A program made the translations under genes and the position numbers. Positions 1-7,654 of a stretch of 64,000 nt of DNA are shown piece by piece. Numbering within the stretch: position 1 is the stretch's first letter; every line of letters begins with the position of its first letter. Origin of the DNA: Kordia aestuariivivens (lineage in GTDB: Bacteria; Bacteroidota; Bacteroidia; Flavobacteriales; Flavobacteriaceae); assembly GCF_014397005.1 (NCBI RefSeq), contig NZ_JACGWS010000011.1, forward strand, positions 159,363 through 223,362. The letters are read 5' to 3'. The notes under the pieces are model-generated. The model was not told where the DNA came from and made no database searches. It saw only the letters and a list, made by a program, of their open reading frames with translations.

Positions 1-791
1 AAGATGATATGATGAATATGACACTTGATGTGACAGCAAAAACACATGTAGCGGCGATTCAAGAAGTCATAAAAGTAATTGAAAGCAGTAATTTTTCTGC
101 CAAAGAAAAAGAAGCGATCAACATATTAAAAAACTGGAATGGCGACAATCAACTCACAGATATTGCGCCAACTATATATCATAAATTTATCTATCAATAC
201 CTAAAAAATACATTTACCGACGAGTTGGACAAAGAAACATTTGATCAACTTATAAAAACGCATATTGCAAAACGATTCACTGCGCCACTACTCTACCAAG
301 AATCTATTTGGTACGATAACGTTTCCACAGAAAAGAAAGAAACTAGAAAAGACATCTTACTAGAATCATTCAAAGAAGCCATTGCATTGTTAGAAACACA
401 ATTAGGCAATGATGTAAACGCTTGGACGTGGAATAAAGTACATACTGTAGAACATCCGCATCCAATGGGACAAGTGGAAACCTTGCGTCCGTATTTTAAT
501 GTAGGTCCGTATGAAGTCGCGGGAACGCGTGAAGTCATTAACAATCTTGGGTATCATTATGATGATTCAGGTGAATACAAAGTTTATTTCGGACCTTCTA
601 CACGACGAGTTGTTGATTTTTCAGATATTGAAAATGGCATGAGCATTTTACCAACGGGACAATCGGGAAATCCGTTCAGTCCTCATTATCAAGATCAAGC
701 GGAACTGTACATTCAAGGGAAATTTAGAAAAATGATGTTGAATACGGAAGAAATCAAACGCACCTCAAAAAACACCTTGATTTTAAAATAA
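1..791 (+). CDS. Penicillin acylase family protein, C-terminal fragment (5' end outside window)
   Basis: The reading frame is already open at the left edge (two Asp codons precede the first Met at 9), so this is the 3' end of a longer gene. About 260 residues are visible. The last third, with LPTGQSGNPFSPHYQDQAE followed by a segment ending in FRKM, is the usual C-terminal end of the penicillin acylase/amidase beta chain (Ntn-hydrolase fold). Full members are about 750-800 residues, are secreted or periplasmic, and cleave acyl-amide bonds of beta-lactams, acyl-homoserine lactones or other acyl amides. The catalytic N-terminal Ser of the beta chain lies outside the window, so activity and substrate cannot be judged. 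The next gene starts 47 bases downstream on the same strand. Confidence 0.85.
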   Translation, partial: DDMMNMTLDVTAKTHVAAIQEVIKVIESSNFSAKEKEAINILKNWNGDNQLTDIAPTIYHKFIYQYLKNTFTDELDKETFDQLIKTHIAKRFTAPLLYQESIWYDNVSTEKKETRKDILLESFKEAIALLETQLGNDVNAWTWNKVHTVEHPHPMGQVETLRPYFNVGPYEVAGTREVINNLGYHYDDSGEYKVYFGPSTRRVVDFSDIENGMSILPTGQSGNPFSPHYQDQAELYIQGKFRKMMLNTEEIKRTSKNTLILK

Positions 792-838
792 AAATAGTAA
801 TTTACACTTATTTTTATACAAATTCTAAAACGTCGGTG

Positions 839-1363
839 ATGAAGAAAATGATATTGATACTGAGTGTTTTACTCTTTTCCTCTTGTGGAAGTTATTACAA
901 AATGTCAACTTTTTACAATGCACACAAAAATGATGACAAAGTAACGGCAATGCAAGTTCCGCGATTTATGTTTGCGGTTTTAAAAGGACTTTCGCCAGAA
1001 ATGAATTCGGTTTTAGCCAATGTAAACGATCTTCGCTACATACAATTACAACCCAAAAATAAATCGGCAGCACAAGCAGTTCAGGCAGAAATCAATCAAC
1101 TCACAAACGAACGTTTTACAGATATTTATAGAAAGAATGATTTATTAAAACGTACCTTAGTTTCGGTTCGTGAACAAGGAAATGTTATTAAAGAAGTTAT
1201 CGTACATACCACAGCTGGTGAAAAACATACGGTTTTATACTTAAACGGAAATTTCAATCCAACGACAATAAAACAATACGCCGAAACAGGAAAATTTGAT
1301 AATTTAGCCCAATCGATTACACAACAATACTCATGGAATACAACTGCTCCGATATCGTATTAG
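839..1363 (+). CDS. DUF4252-like lipoprotein
   Basis: A 174-residue protein starting at the ATG at 839; a GTG one codon upstream is possible but less likely. The N-terminus is a lipoprotein signal, with a short basic start, a hydrophobic stretch and a lipobox ending in FSSC at about residues 14-17, so the mature protein should be anchored to a membrane on the periplasmic side. The body, with a phrase like KVTAMQVPRFMF followed by a region of mixed strands and helices, resembles the Bacteroidota family DUF4252, whose function is unknown. Its 3' end overlaps the start of the aldehyde dehydrogenase gene by 31 bases in another frame, so the two are probably co-transcribed. Confidence 0.75.
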   Translation: MKKMILILSVLLFSSCGSYYKMSTFYNAHKNDDKVTAMQVPRFMFAVLKGLSPEMNSVLANVNDLRYIQLQPKNKSAAQAVQAEINQLTNERFTDIYRKNDLLKRTLVSVREQGNVIKEVIVHTTAGEKHTVLYLNGNFNPTTIKQYAETGKFDNLAQSITQQYSWNTTAPISY

Positions 1364-2712
1364 CACAAAAAGAGTTTTTTAAAACGCGACGCACACAAAA
1401 TAGTACGTATCGAAGAAATTCATTAAAAAAGCTCTTAAAAGAAATCAAAAAACGTGAAAACGATATTTGTGACGCCTTATATGCTGATTTTAAGAAACCA
1501 AAATTTGAAGCGGTACTTACCGAAACAAGTATTGTGATTGCTGAGTTGAAGTTAACCATCAAAAAGATGAGATCATGGGCACGTCCAAAACGTGTATTGC
1601 CAGCATTATTAAACTTTCCATCGAAAGATAGAATTCATTCAGAACCTTACGGAACTACGCTAATTATTTCGCCGTGGAATTATCCATATCAGTTGGCCTT
1701 AGCACCTTTAATTGGCGCTGTTGCTGCCGGAAACACCGTTGTTTTAAAACCGTCTGAATTAACACCAAATACCTCAAAAATACTAGCAGAAATTATTTCA
1801 GAAGTTTTTGAAGAAAACCATGTGAAAGTCGTACAAGGCGGCGTTGCTATTTCTCAAGAATTATTAGCAGAACGTTGGGATTATATTTTCTTTACAGGAA
1901 GCGTGCCTGTTGGAAAAATCATTGCAAAAGCAGCTGCGCCAAATTTAACGCCTGTTACCTTAGAACTTGGTGGAAAAAACCCATGTATTGTAGACTTGCA
2001 TTCCGATTTTAAATTAACTGCCAAACGCATTGTGTGGGGGAAATTTTTAAATGCAGGACAAACCTGTATCGCTCCAGATTATTTGATTGTACAAGCGCAA
2101 GCAAAGTTTGACTTTATAAAAGCATTGATTGAAGAAATTGAAGCTGCTTATGGCGAAAACCCACAAGAATCACCCGATTATCCAAGAATTGTCAACGAAA
2201 AGAATTTTAATCGTTTGGAAGCACTATTAGCAGGTGAAAATGTATTACATGGCGGAATCGTTGATAAAGACGATTTGTACATGGCGCCAACAGTTTTAGA
2301 TGAACCAGCGTTTGATAGCGAAGTCATGAAAGATGAAATCTTCGGACCTATTTTACCGATTCAAGTATATTCAACCTTGGAAGATATTAGTGATATTATT
2401 GCTAAGTATGAAAAACCATTAGCATTATATGTTTTTTCTAACGATAAAAAATTCGCCAATCGCATGATAGAACGGCATTCGTTTGGTGGTGGTGCCATTA
2501 ATGATACCGTGACACATTTTGTAAATCATAGATTGCCGTTTGGTGGTGTTGGACATAGCGGAATGGGCGCGTATCATGGCAGAAGAAGTTTTGATGTCTT
2601 TTCACATAAAAAATCAATCACAAACAAAGCTACTTGGCTCGATATTCCGATGCGCTATGCACCATACAGAGGGAAATTGAAAGTTTTAAAATCATTTCTG
2701 AAATATTTTTAG
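1333..2712 (+). CDS. Aldehyde dehydrogenase (ALDH3-like)
   Basis: A 459-residue NAD(P)-dependent aldehyde dehydrogenase that oxidises an aldehyde to the acid in the cytoplasm. Hallmarks are all visible: the ISPWNYP motif with Asn116, the FTGS nucleotide-binding turn at 187-190, the general base Glu211 in LELGGK, and the catalytic Cys245 in GQTCIAPDY. The length of about 460 residues and the short N-terminus fit the class 3 / fatty-aldehyde branch rather than the 500-residue classes. The start lies inside the preceding lipoprotein gene. The substrate cannot be read from sequence; medium or long chain aliphatic aldehydes are typical for this branch. Confidence 0.92.
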   Translation: MEYNCSDIVLAQKEFFKTRRTQNSTYRRNSLKKLLKEIKKRENDICDALYADFKKPKFEAVLTETSIVIAELKLTIKKMRSWARPKRVLPALLNFPSKDRIHSEPYGTTLIISPWNYPYQLALAPLIGAVAAGNTVVLKPSELTPNTSKILAEIISEVFEENHVKVVQGGVAISQELLAERWDYIFFTGSVPVGKIIAKAAAPNLTPVTLELGGKNPCIVDLHSDFKLTAKRIVWGKFLNAGQTCIAPDYLIVQAQAKFDFIKALIEEIEAAYGENPQESPDYPRIVNEKNFNRLEALLAGENVLHGGIVDKDDLYMAPTVLDEPAFDSEVMKDEIFGPILPIQVYSTLEDISDIIAKYEKPLALYVFSNDKKFANRMIERHSFGGGAINDTVTHFVNHRLPFGGVGHSGMGAYHGRRSFDVFSHKKSITNKATWLDIPMRYAPYRGKLKVLKSFLKYF

Positions 2713-2783
2713 TCCAATTATATCTAGAAATTAATTCCTATTCCTAATACTATTTTTAACAAAATGATTGGTATGTTTGTAGC

Positions 2784-3518
2784 ATGACTCCAGAAAAAAC
2801 AGTTACCGAAGCTATTCAATACAGACGCTCTGTGCGCGTTTTTGACAAAGACATTGAGATTGACACCGAAAAAGTGAAACAATGCGTTAAAAATGCTGTG
2901 CTAGCACCTACAAGTAGTAATTTACAGTTATGGGAGTTTTATCATGTAACAGATGAAGCCGTTTTGAAACAATTAACGGAAGCTTGTTTGGGACAGAATG
3001 CCGCAAAAACCGCAAAACAATTGGTCGTTGTTGTTGCCCGAAAAGATTTATGGAAACAACGCGCTAAGGCAAATGTAGATTTCTTGAAGAGCTTATATGG
3101 CGATAAACCCAAACAAGAATATTCGCGGAGAGAAAAATTTGCTTTAAACTATTACCAAAAGTTAATTCCGCCAATTTATGCAGAGTTTCTAGGTATTTAT
3201 GGTTGGTTAAAATATGTCGTTTTTAATTGTATTGGATTATTCAGACCAGTATACAGACAAGTTCGCTTGAGCGATTTACGCATTGTAGCACACAAAAGTG
3301 CAGGTTTGGCAGCCCAAAACTTCATGATTAGCATGGCAGCAATTGGTTATGATACTTGCCCGATGGAAGGCAGCGATACGTTACGCGTCAAAAAGATTTT
3401 AAAACTTCCGCGTGGTGCTGAAATCAATATGGTTATTGGTTGCGGCGTTCGCGATGAAAATGGAGTGTACGGACCACAATTCAGAGTGCCATTTGAAACT
3501 ACGTATTTTGAGTTATGA
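2784..3518 (+). CDS. Nitroreductase family protein
   Basis: A 244-residue flavin-dependent NAD(P)H oxidoreductase of the nitroreductase fold. The N-terminal RRSVRVFD motif (FMN phosphate contact) and the APTSSNLQLWEF motif at about residues 41-52 are typical, and the C-terminal half has the expected GCGVRDE turn. A middle insertion with hydrophobic residues (about 115-155) makes it longer than the minimal family. The substrate is unknown; members reduce nitro compounds, quinones or enones. The gene ends inside a 7-bp tandem repeat, whose first unit supplies the last codons and the TGA stop. Confidence 0.88.
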   Translation: MTPEKTVTEAIQYRRSVRVFDKDIEIDTEKVKQCVKNAVLAPTSSNLQLWEFYHVTDEAVLKQLTEACLGQNAAKTAKQLVVVVARKDLWKQRAKANVDFLKSLYGDKPKQEYSRREKFALNYYQKLIPPIYAEFLGIYGWLKYVVFNCIGLFRPVYRQVRLSDLRIVAHKSAGLAAQNFMISMAAIGYDTCPMEGSDTLRVKKILKLPRGAEINMVIGCGVRDENGVYGPQFRVPFETTYFEL

Positions 3519-3559
3519 GTTATGAGTTATGAGTTATGAGTTATGAGTTATGAGTTATG
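3511..3559. repeat. Tandem heptanucleotide array, seven copies of AGTTATG
   Basis: Seven perfect head-to-tail copies of the 7-mer AGTTATG run from 3511 to 3559. The first unit carries the last codon and TGA stop of the nitroreductase gene. Copy-number change by strand slippage would not alter the protein, because the stop is used within the first two units. The array ends about 53 bases before the 3' end of the convergent response-regulator gene. Confidence 0.95.
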
Positions 3560-3611
3560 AAAACTAAAAAATCTCAATACTCACTACTAATTTCTCAATA
3601 CTAAACACAAA

Positions 3612-4268
3612 CTATTTACTAGCAACCATATTGTTACGAATTGCGTATAAAACCAAGCCTATTCTGCTTTTTACTTTGAAATGTTTGAATAACGATTCGC
3701 GATAACCGTCAATGGTTTTTGGACTCAAACACATTTCTTGCGCAATTTCTTTATAGGTCATTTCGGTACACGCCAATTTTAAGAACGTTAATTCCGTGTC
3801 TTTCAATTTTTTACCGTTTTTGACTTCATTATCATTTCCTCCGTGCAGCGTATTTAGTAGTGTGGTAGCAACACGTTCAGAGTAGTAAATTCCATTAGAA
3901 ATGACTTCATTTAGGGCTTTATAAAATATTTCGGGATGAATGTCTTTCAGTAGATATCCTTTCGCGCCTAAGCGCAACATTCGTATAATGGTTTCTTCAT
4001 GATCGTCCATAGAAAGTGCCAATACTTGAATCCTTGGGCGATTTTCTTTGATCCATTCCATCGTCTCAAAGCCATTCATCACAGGCATATTGATATCTAA
4101 TAAAATGATATCTGGGACATTTTCAGATTCTAATAACTTCTTTATCAGTTCGCTTCCATTCTTTACATGGTACAAAACCTCAAACTCATCAAATGCATTT
4201 ACCAAACCTTGTAATGATTGGGCAAAAAGCAAATGATCATCGACAATAACAACTGAATGTTTTTTCAT
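3612..4268 (-). CDS. LuxR/NarL-family response regulator
   Basis: A 218-residue two-domain regulator. The receiver domain (1 to about 125) has the acidic pair Asp10-Asp11, the phospho-acceptor Asp58 in ILLDINMP and the conserved Lys in YLLKD. A linker is followed by a LuxR-type helix-turn-helix (about 150-215) with the phrase TYKEIAQEMCLSPKTIDGYR. It should be phosphorylated by the histidine kinase encoded one base upstream and act as a DNA-binding transcription factor in the cytoplasm. The targets are not evident. It is the last gene of a minus-strand operon. Confidence 0.93.
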   Translation of the reverse strand: MKKHSVVIVDDHLLFAQSLQGLVNAFDEFEVLYHVKNGSELIKKLLESENVPDIILLDINMPVMNGFETMEWIKENRPRIQVLALSMDDHEETIIRMLRLGAKGYLLKDIHPEIFYKALNEVISNGIYYSERVATTLLNTLHGGNDNEVKNGKKLKDTELTFLKLACTEMTYKEIAQEMCLSPKTIDGYRESLFKHFKVKSRIGLVLYAIRNNMVASK

Positions 4269-4269
4269 A

Positions 4270-5055
4270 CTATTTTTTATAGGGATAGGATAAAGTTAAG
4301 GAAACTCCTTTATTTTTAGCAGATTTCATACTAAATTCCGCATTTATGATTGCTGCGCGGCTTTTCATATTAATTAATCCTGATCCTTTTTCTATTTCTC
4401 CTTCGTCAAAACCAACACCATCATCTTGCGCTAAGATAATTAATCGATCTGACTCAAAAGTAATAGTTACATCTAATTTATTTGCTTTGGAATGTTTGAT
4501 GGCATTTGAAAAGAATTCTTGCATGATACGGAACAAAATGATTTCTTCCTTAATATCAAGTTCTCTTTCTTCTCCTACAACCTCTAATTTTGCGACTAAA
4601 AAGTTTAACTTATTAAATCGATCCAACTCTACTTCTACTGACTTCACAAGTCCCATGTTTTGGATAATTTCCGTATTCATGGTTTTAGACAACAATCGAA
4701 TCTCTTGCAAACTTTTGCCCACAATCTCACTAATATCATCTAGCTTTTCTTTATTTTCAGATGTGAGTTGTGTTCCTAAAATGTTGATGTGCATGCGTGC
4801 GACAGATAATAACTGACCAATATTATCATGCAATTCCCAACTCATATTTTGCAGTGCCTGTTCTTGAATTTCAATTTGCGATTTGGCAATTTCTTCCATG
4901 TATTTCTTTTCGGCTTCTTTCTTTTCAAGAATAAACTTTAATTTTCGTTTTTGGAAGAATACAAATAAAATTATAACGGTTATTAACAAAATAAGCAACA
5001 CTAAAGACGATGTTGCTACAACTACTAACATTTGAACTTCTTCTTCAGTCTGCAT
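4270..5055 (-). CDS. Sensor histidine kinase, HisKA_3 type
   Basis: A 261-residue membrane kinase with one N-terminal transmembrane helix (about 9-34), a coiled-coil linker (about 40-70), a HisKA_3 dimerisation domain with phospho-acceptor His76 in MSWELHDNIGQLL, and a HATPase domain carrying the N box (FFSNAIKHSKA) and the DDGVGF G box. It has no sizeable extracellular sensor domain, so the input must come through the membrane helix or a partner. One base separates it from the cognate LuxR-type regulator. The genes directly upstream encode a 53-residue membrane peptide and a multi-pass membrane protein, which are candidates for the missing sensor. Confidence 0.92.
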   Translation of the reverse strand: MQTEEEVQMLVVVATSSLVLLILLITVIILFVFFQKRKLKFILEKKEAEKKYMEEIAKSQIEIQEQALQNMSWELHDNIGQLLSVARMHINILGTQLTSENKEKLDDISEIVGKSLQEIRLLSKTMNTEIIQNMGLVKSVEVELDRFNKLNFLVAKLEVVGEERELDIKEEIILFRIMQEFFSNAIKHSKANKLDVTITFESDRLIILAQDDGVGFDEGEIEKGSGLINMKSRAAIINAEFSMKSAKNKGVSLTLSYPYKK

Positions 5056-5060
5056 GATTT

Positions 5061-5222
5061 TTACCCTTGTATATTAAATAATTTTACATTTTTTCTATAA
5101 TCTAATAGCTTTTTAGTTTTCTTTTTATGTAATATTAATATTAGTATAGTAAAGATAATTGAACTAAAAAATATAATAGCAGAAGATACAACTACAGTTA
5201 ATTCTAAACTTGAATTATCCAT
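5061..5222 (-). CDS. Small single-pass membrane protein (53 aa) next to the kinase
   Basis: A 53-residue open frame beginning MDNSSLELTVVVSSAI. It has one hydrophobic helix (about 8-31) followed by a very basic segment (HKKKTKKLLDYRK). Its ATG overlaps the TAA stop of the upstream membrane gene in a TAATG junction, which implies translational coupling, and its stop lies five bases before the kinase ATG. The length and layout mirror the first 50 residues of the kinase (VVVATSS..., one helix, basic end). It could be a separate accessory subunit or the relic of a duplicated kinase N-terminus. No family was recognised. Confidence 0.65.
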   Translation of the reverse strand: MDNSSLELTVVVSSAIIFFSSIIFTILILILHKKKTKKLLDYRKNVKLFNIQG

Positions 5223-5899
5223 TACACATCAGTTATTTGATTGTTATAGTTTTTACGCATAGTAGAAAATCCAATTATAAAACATATACACATTACAAAA
5301 TTCAAGAAAAATAATACCGTACTGAATATCTTTGGGTCTCCAAGAAGGAAAAATTTGTAGGCAACTTGGAACGGTAAAAACGTTCCATGGAACAATAAAA
5401 TCCCTAAACTAAACCAAAAATGAGTAGATTTAGTAATATTAAGTACCATATCACTTTTAAAAATTTCAACAAAATAAAAGCATATTGAAATTATTAATAA
5501 GATTACTCCTAAAGCATAAGTATAACTTTGTATACCTGTATAAAAATTTTGAATGAAAAATACATTAATTAGTGAAAAACAAAGAAATAACAGTCCAAAA
5601 GAAATTAGTAAATTCTTTTTAAACTTAGGCTTTATTAACCTGAAATACCACCAATAATAAAAGAGCATGAATGTTATTATATATGTGTTATAGACAGGAT
5701 AATTTAACATCCCAAACCATGAAGTAAATTTACTTCCCAAAAAATCGAAACCAGCCATTAAAAAGACTGATAATAAAAAATATTCAGTCTCAGCAAACTG
5801 TTTTTTCTTATGCTTAGTATAATTAACTAGATAAAAAAATAAACCTATTAAGGCAGCTGCTAGGACTAAATATTTTGATAAGAAACGTAGTTCTTCCAT
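5222..5899 (-). CDS. Multi-pass membrane protein, possible sensor partner of the kinase
   Basis: A 225-residue protein with about seven predicted membrane helices (hydrophobic stretches near residues 9-25, 41-56, 68-86, 97-113, 128-146, 160-178 and 190-212) and short basic loops. No enzymatic motif is visible. The seven-helix layout and the position in front of a kinase that has only one helix suggest a membrane sensory or regulatory role, but this is inference from context. It begins 12 bases after the upstream hypothetical gene and overlaps the next small gene by one base. Confidence 0.7.
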   Translation of the reverse strand: MEELRFLSKYLVLAAALIGLFFYLVNYTKHKKKQFAETEYFLLSVFLMAGFDFLGSKFTSWFGMLNYPVYNTYIITFMLFYYWWYFRLIKPKFKKNLLISFGLLFLCFSLINVFFIQNFYTGIQSYTYALGVILLIISICFYFVEIFKSDMVLNITKSTHFWFSLGILLFHGTFLPFQVAYKFFLLGDPKIFSTVLFFLNFVMCICFIIGFSTMRKNYNNQITDV

Positions 5900-5911
5900 T
5901 AATTTAAAATG

Positions 5912-6310
5912 TTATTCTCCATAATCGTTTTGTGGAGGATTTCCTTGATCTCCTAAATTCATTGCTGGAATCTCAGTAATGTCTTTACTGCAATTCTCTC
6001 TAGAAGAGGTTGTAGGACACATAAACAATGTGTTTTGACCAGCTTTGGATTCATCATCTGTACTTTCTGGATATACACCAAAATAGAATCGAATGCCATC
6101 AACTGTTACTTCCTTCTCCAAAGCTTGCTGCTTTACATAATTGATGTAGCCTTCTAAATCTTCTAGCGAATACCAACTAGAGCAAGAAAAATTGCTGTCA
6201 TCTTCTTCGGCGCTAAACCGGCCGCTTTGCTTTTCTTTGAAACAAGCATTTAACTCAGCTGCTTGCTCATTCGTTATAAGCTTTTCTTTAGGGGTTTTGT
6301 AGTCACTCAT
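5912..6310 (-). CDS. Hypothetical protein, first gene of the sensory operon
   Basis: A 132-residue acidic soluble protein with no signal peptide or membrane segment. Visible features are a FYFGVYP phrase in the middle (a strand-rich core), several Cys residues (at about 23, 43, 98 and 107) and a Pro/Asn/Asp-rich tail. No family was recognised. It is followed after 12 bases by the multi-pass membrane protein, so it is probably co-transcribed with the kinase and regulator and may be part of the same signalling unit. Confidence 0.6.
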   Translation of the reverse strand: MSDYKTPKEKLITNEQAAELNACFKEKQSGRFSAEEDDSNFSCSSWYSLEDLEGYINYVKQQALEKEVTVDGIRFYFGVYPESTDDESKAGQNTLFMCPTTSSRENCSKDITEIPAMNLGDQGNPPQNDYGE

Positions 6311-6426
6311 ACTTAATAATATTGTTGATTATATCGACAAGTTATCTATAAAGAACCACAATTCAAAAACTTCTAAACACAGTATTTATGTGCAATTTTA
6401 GCTAAAAAACTGATAACTAGAATCTT

Positions 6427-6497
6427 ACCCTGAAAATGCTTGAAAATTCTCAGGTAATTTCCTTTTAGAAAGGGGAAAAAGCCCCTTTATTTAAGGG
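6427..6497 (+). promoter_or_regulatory. Nested inverted repeats with two mutually exclusive hairpins
   Basis: This intergenic region between divergent genes holds an imperfect inverted repeat (CCCTGAAAAT...ATTCTCAGG, 6429-6453), then a hairpin with stem AAAGGGG/CCCCTTT (6469-6475 and 6482-6488). The second arm can instead pair as CCCTT/AAGGG (6483-6487 with 6493-6497). Two overlapping stems competing for one arm is the geometry of an attenuator, but no long U-tract follows on either strand. The function is unproven. Confidence 0.35.
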
Positions 6498-6570
6498 ACT
6501 TTCCTCTTGTCAGCTATCGCACAACGCTGTACATTCGCTTATATAAATAAAACTACTGTAAACCTCCAAA

Positions 6571-6828
6571 ATGACCTCGCTAGATAAAAATATAAGTGCA
6601 TCACGCATGATTATTAAGTCACATATTGATAAAGCATTCGCTGAAAAATATATTCAGTGGAATGATGGACTTAATTATACCGAATTTATCCGTGCGTTGT
6701 GGCGCTTGTTTCTAAATCATGATAGTTTTAAAGATGGAACGCAAGATATTTTAGGAAAACTTAGCGAAGAAGATGCCATGCAATTACTTTCCGACGAAAT
6801 TGATATTACAAAACTCAGAGCATCTTAA
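6571..6828 (+). CDS. Small hypothetical protein (85 aa)
   Basis: An 85-residue acidic soluble protein with good coding character and an ATG start at 6571. It is predicted to be mostly helical, with no Cys, signal peptide or membrane segment, and an acidic C-terminal half (LSEEDAMQLLSDEID). It is convergent with pxpC and its last 14 bases overlap that gene's 3' end. No family was recognised. Similar short proteins in Flavobacteriia are annotated as hypothetical. Confidence 0.6.
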   Translation: MTSLDKNISASRMIIKSHIDKAFAEKYIQWNDGLNYTEFIRALWRLFLNHDSFKDGTQDILGKLSEEDAMQLLSDEIDITKLRAS

Positions 6829-7654
6829 AATAGATGCTATCTCCAGTATGTTTTTGCGAAAGTATACTGATACTTTTTTGGTCTAATTGAAGAATTCTCG
6901 GATAACCGCCCGTAGTTTGGCAATCTTTCATCAAAATTATTAATTTCCCCGATGGTGTCAATTGAATTGTTCCTGGTAATACTGCCGAAGTAATGATGGA
7001 TGGAAAGTCATTTGTGACCAATTCGTTCAATTGATACGCCATTCTATTGTTCAATCCAACTGAAAACGAAGTGCTGAATAGCTGTTTTCGCTGTTGTTTT
7101 GATAACAAATCAAATTCTGGGCCTTTAAACACGTTTATTTCGCTGTCGCTGAATAAATCTTGTCGCAATTTAATGTTTGAAAACGATTCTACTTTTTTCG
7201 CTGTCGCTTGATACGGAACAAAATCACCTTTTTGAATTCGTGATTTTACTGTGATTCCATCATAAAAACTACGGCTTCCCAATATTTTTTCTGTTTGAAA
7301 TCCATGTTGCACAGCCAAATACGCTCGAACACCATAGTTTCGTGCGCCAAAATCAAGTTGATCGCCTTTAGCAATATGAATCGGAATGTTCAATCGGATT
7401 GGTTGATTGTTTAGTTTTGGGGATAAATCTGCGCCACAAATCACAATTTGTGTTGCTTCATGAAAATACAAACTTGGACCTTGTAATGTGATTTCTAATA
7501 CGGCTGCATCTTGATCATTTCCTAAAATCTGATTCGCCAAAGCTCCATGATATTCGTCCATCACACCCGAAATTGGAACACCGTAATTTCGGTATCCAAA
7601 CCTCCCAAAATCTTGAATGGAAGTATACAATCCGCTCTGTAAAACTTCCATCAT
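6815..7654 (-). CDS. pxpC: 5-oxoprolinase subunit PxpC (KipA/AHS2 family)
   Basis: A 279-residue protein of the AHS2/KipA family. The N-terminal GLYTSIQDFGRFGYRNYGVP is the family signature, and the GVMDEYHGALAN and DCQTTGGYPRI phrases are conserved. With PxpA and PxpB it forms the prokaryotic ATP-dependent 5-oxoprolinase, which opens pyroglutamate to glutamate. It is slightly shorter than many members (about 300-330). It starts with an ATGA overlap on the stop of the PxpA-PxpB fusion gene, so translation is coupled and the subunits should be made together. Confidence 0.93.
   Translation of the reverse strand: MMEVLQSGLYTSIQDFGRFGYRNYGVPISGVMDEYHGALANQILGNDQDAAVLEITLQGPSLYFHEATQIVICGADLSPKLNNQPIRLNIPIHIAKGDQLDFGARNYGVRAYLAVQHGFQTEKILGSRSFYDGITVKSRIQKGDFVPYQATAKKVESFSNIKLRQDLFSDSEINVFKGPEFDLLSKQQRKQLFSTSFSVGLNNRMAYQLNELVTNDFPSIITSAVLPGTIQLTPSGKLIILMKDCQTTGGYPRILQLDQKSISILSQKHTGDSIYFKML

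Noticed and set aside
2772..2779. TATGTTTG, a match to the Bacteroidota -7 promoter box, in front of the nitroreductase gene
   Set aside because: It lies only a few bases from the ATG and no TTG is found at the right distance upstream, so it is probably chance.
3511..3559. Possible CRISPR-like array
   Set aside because: The units are 7 bases, contiguous and without spacers.
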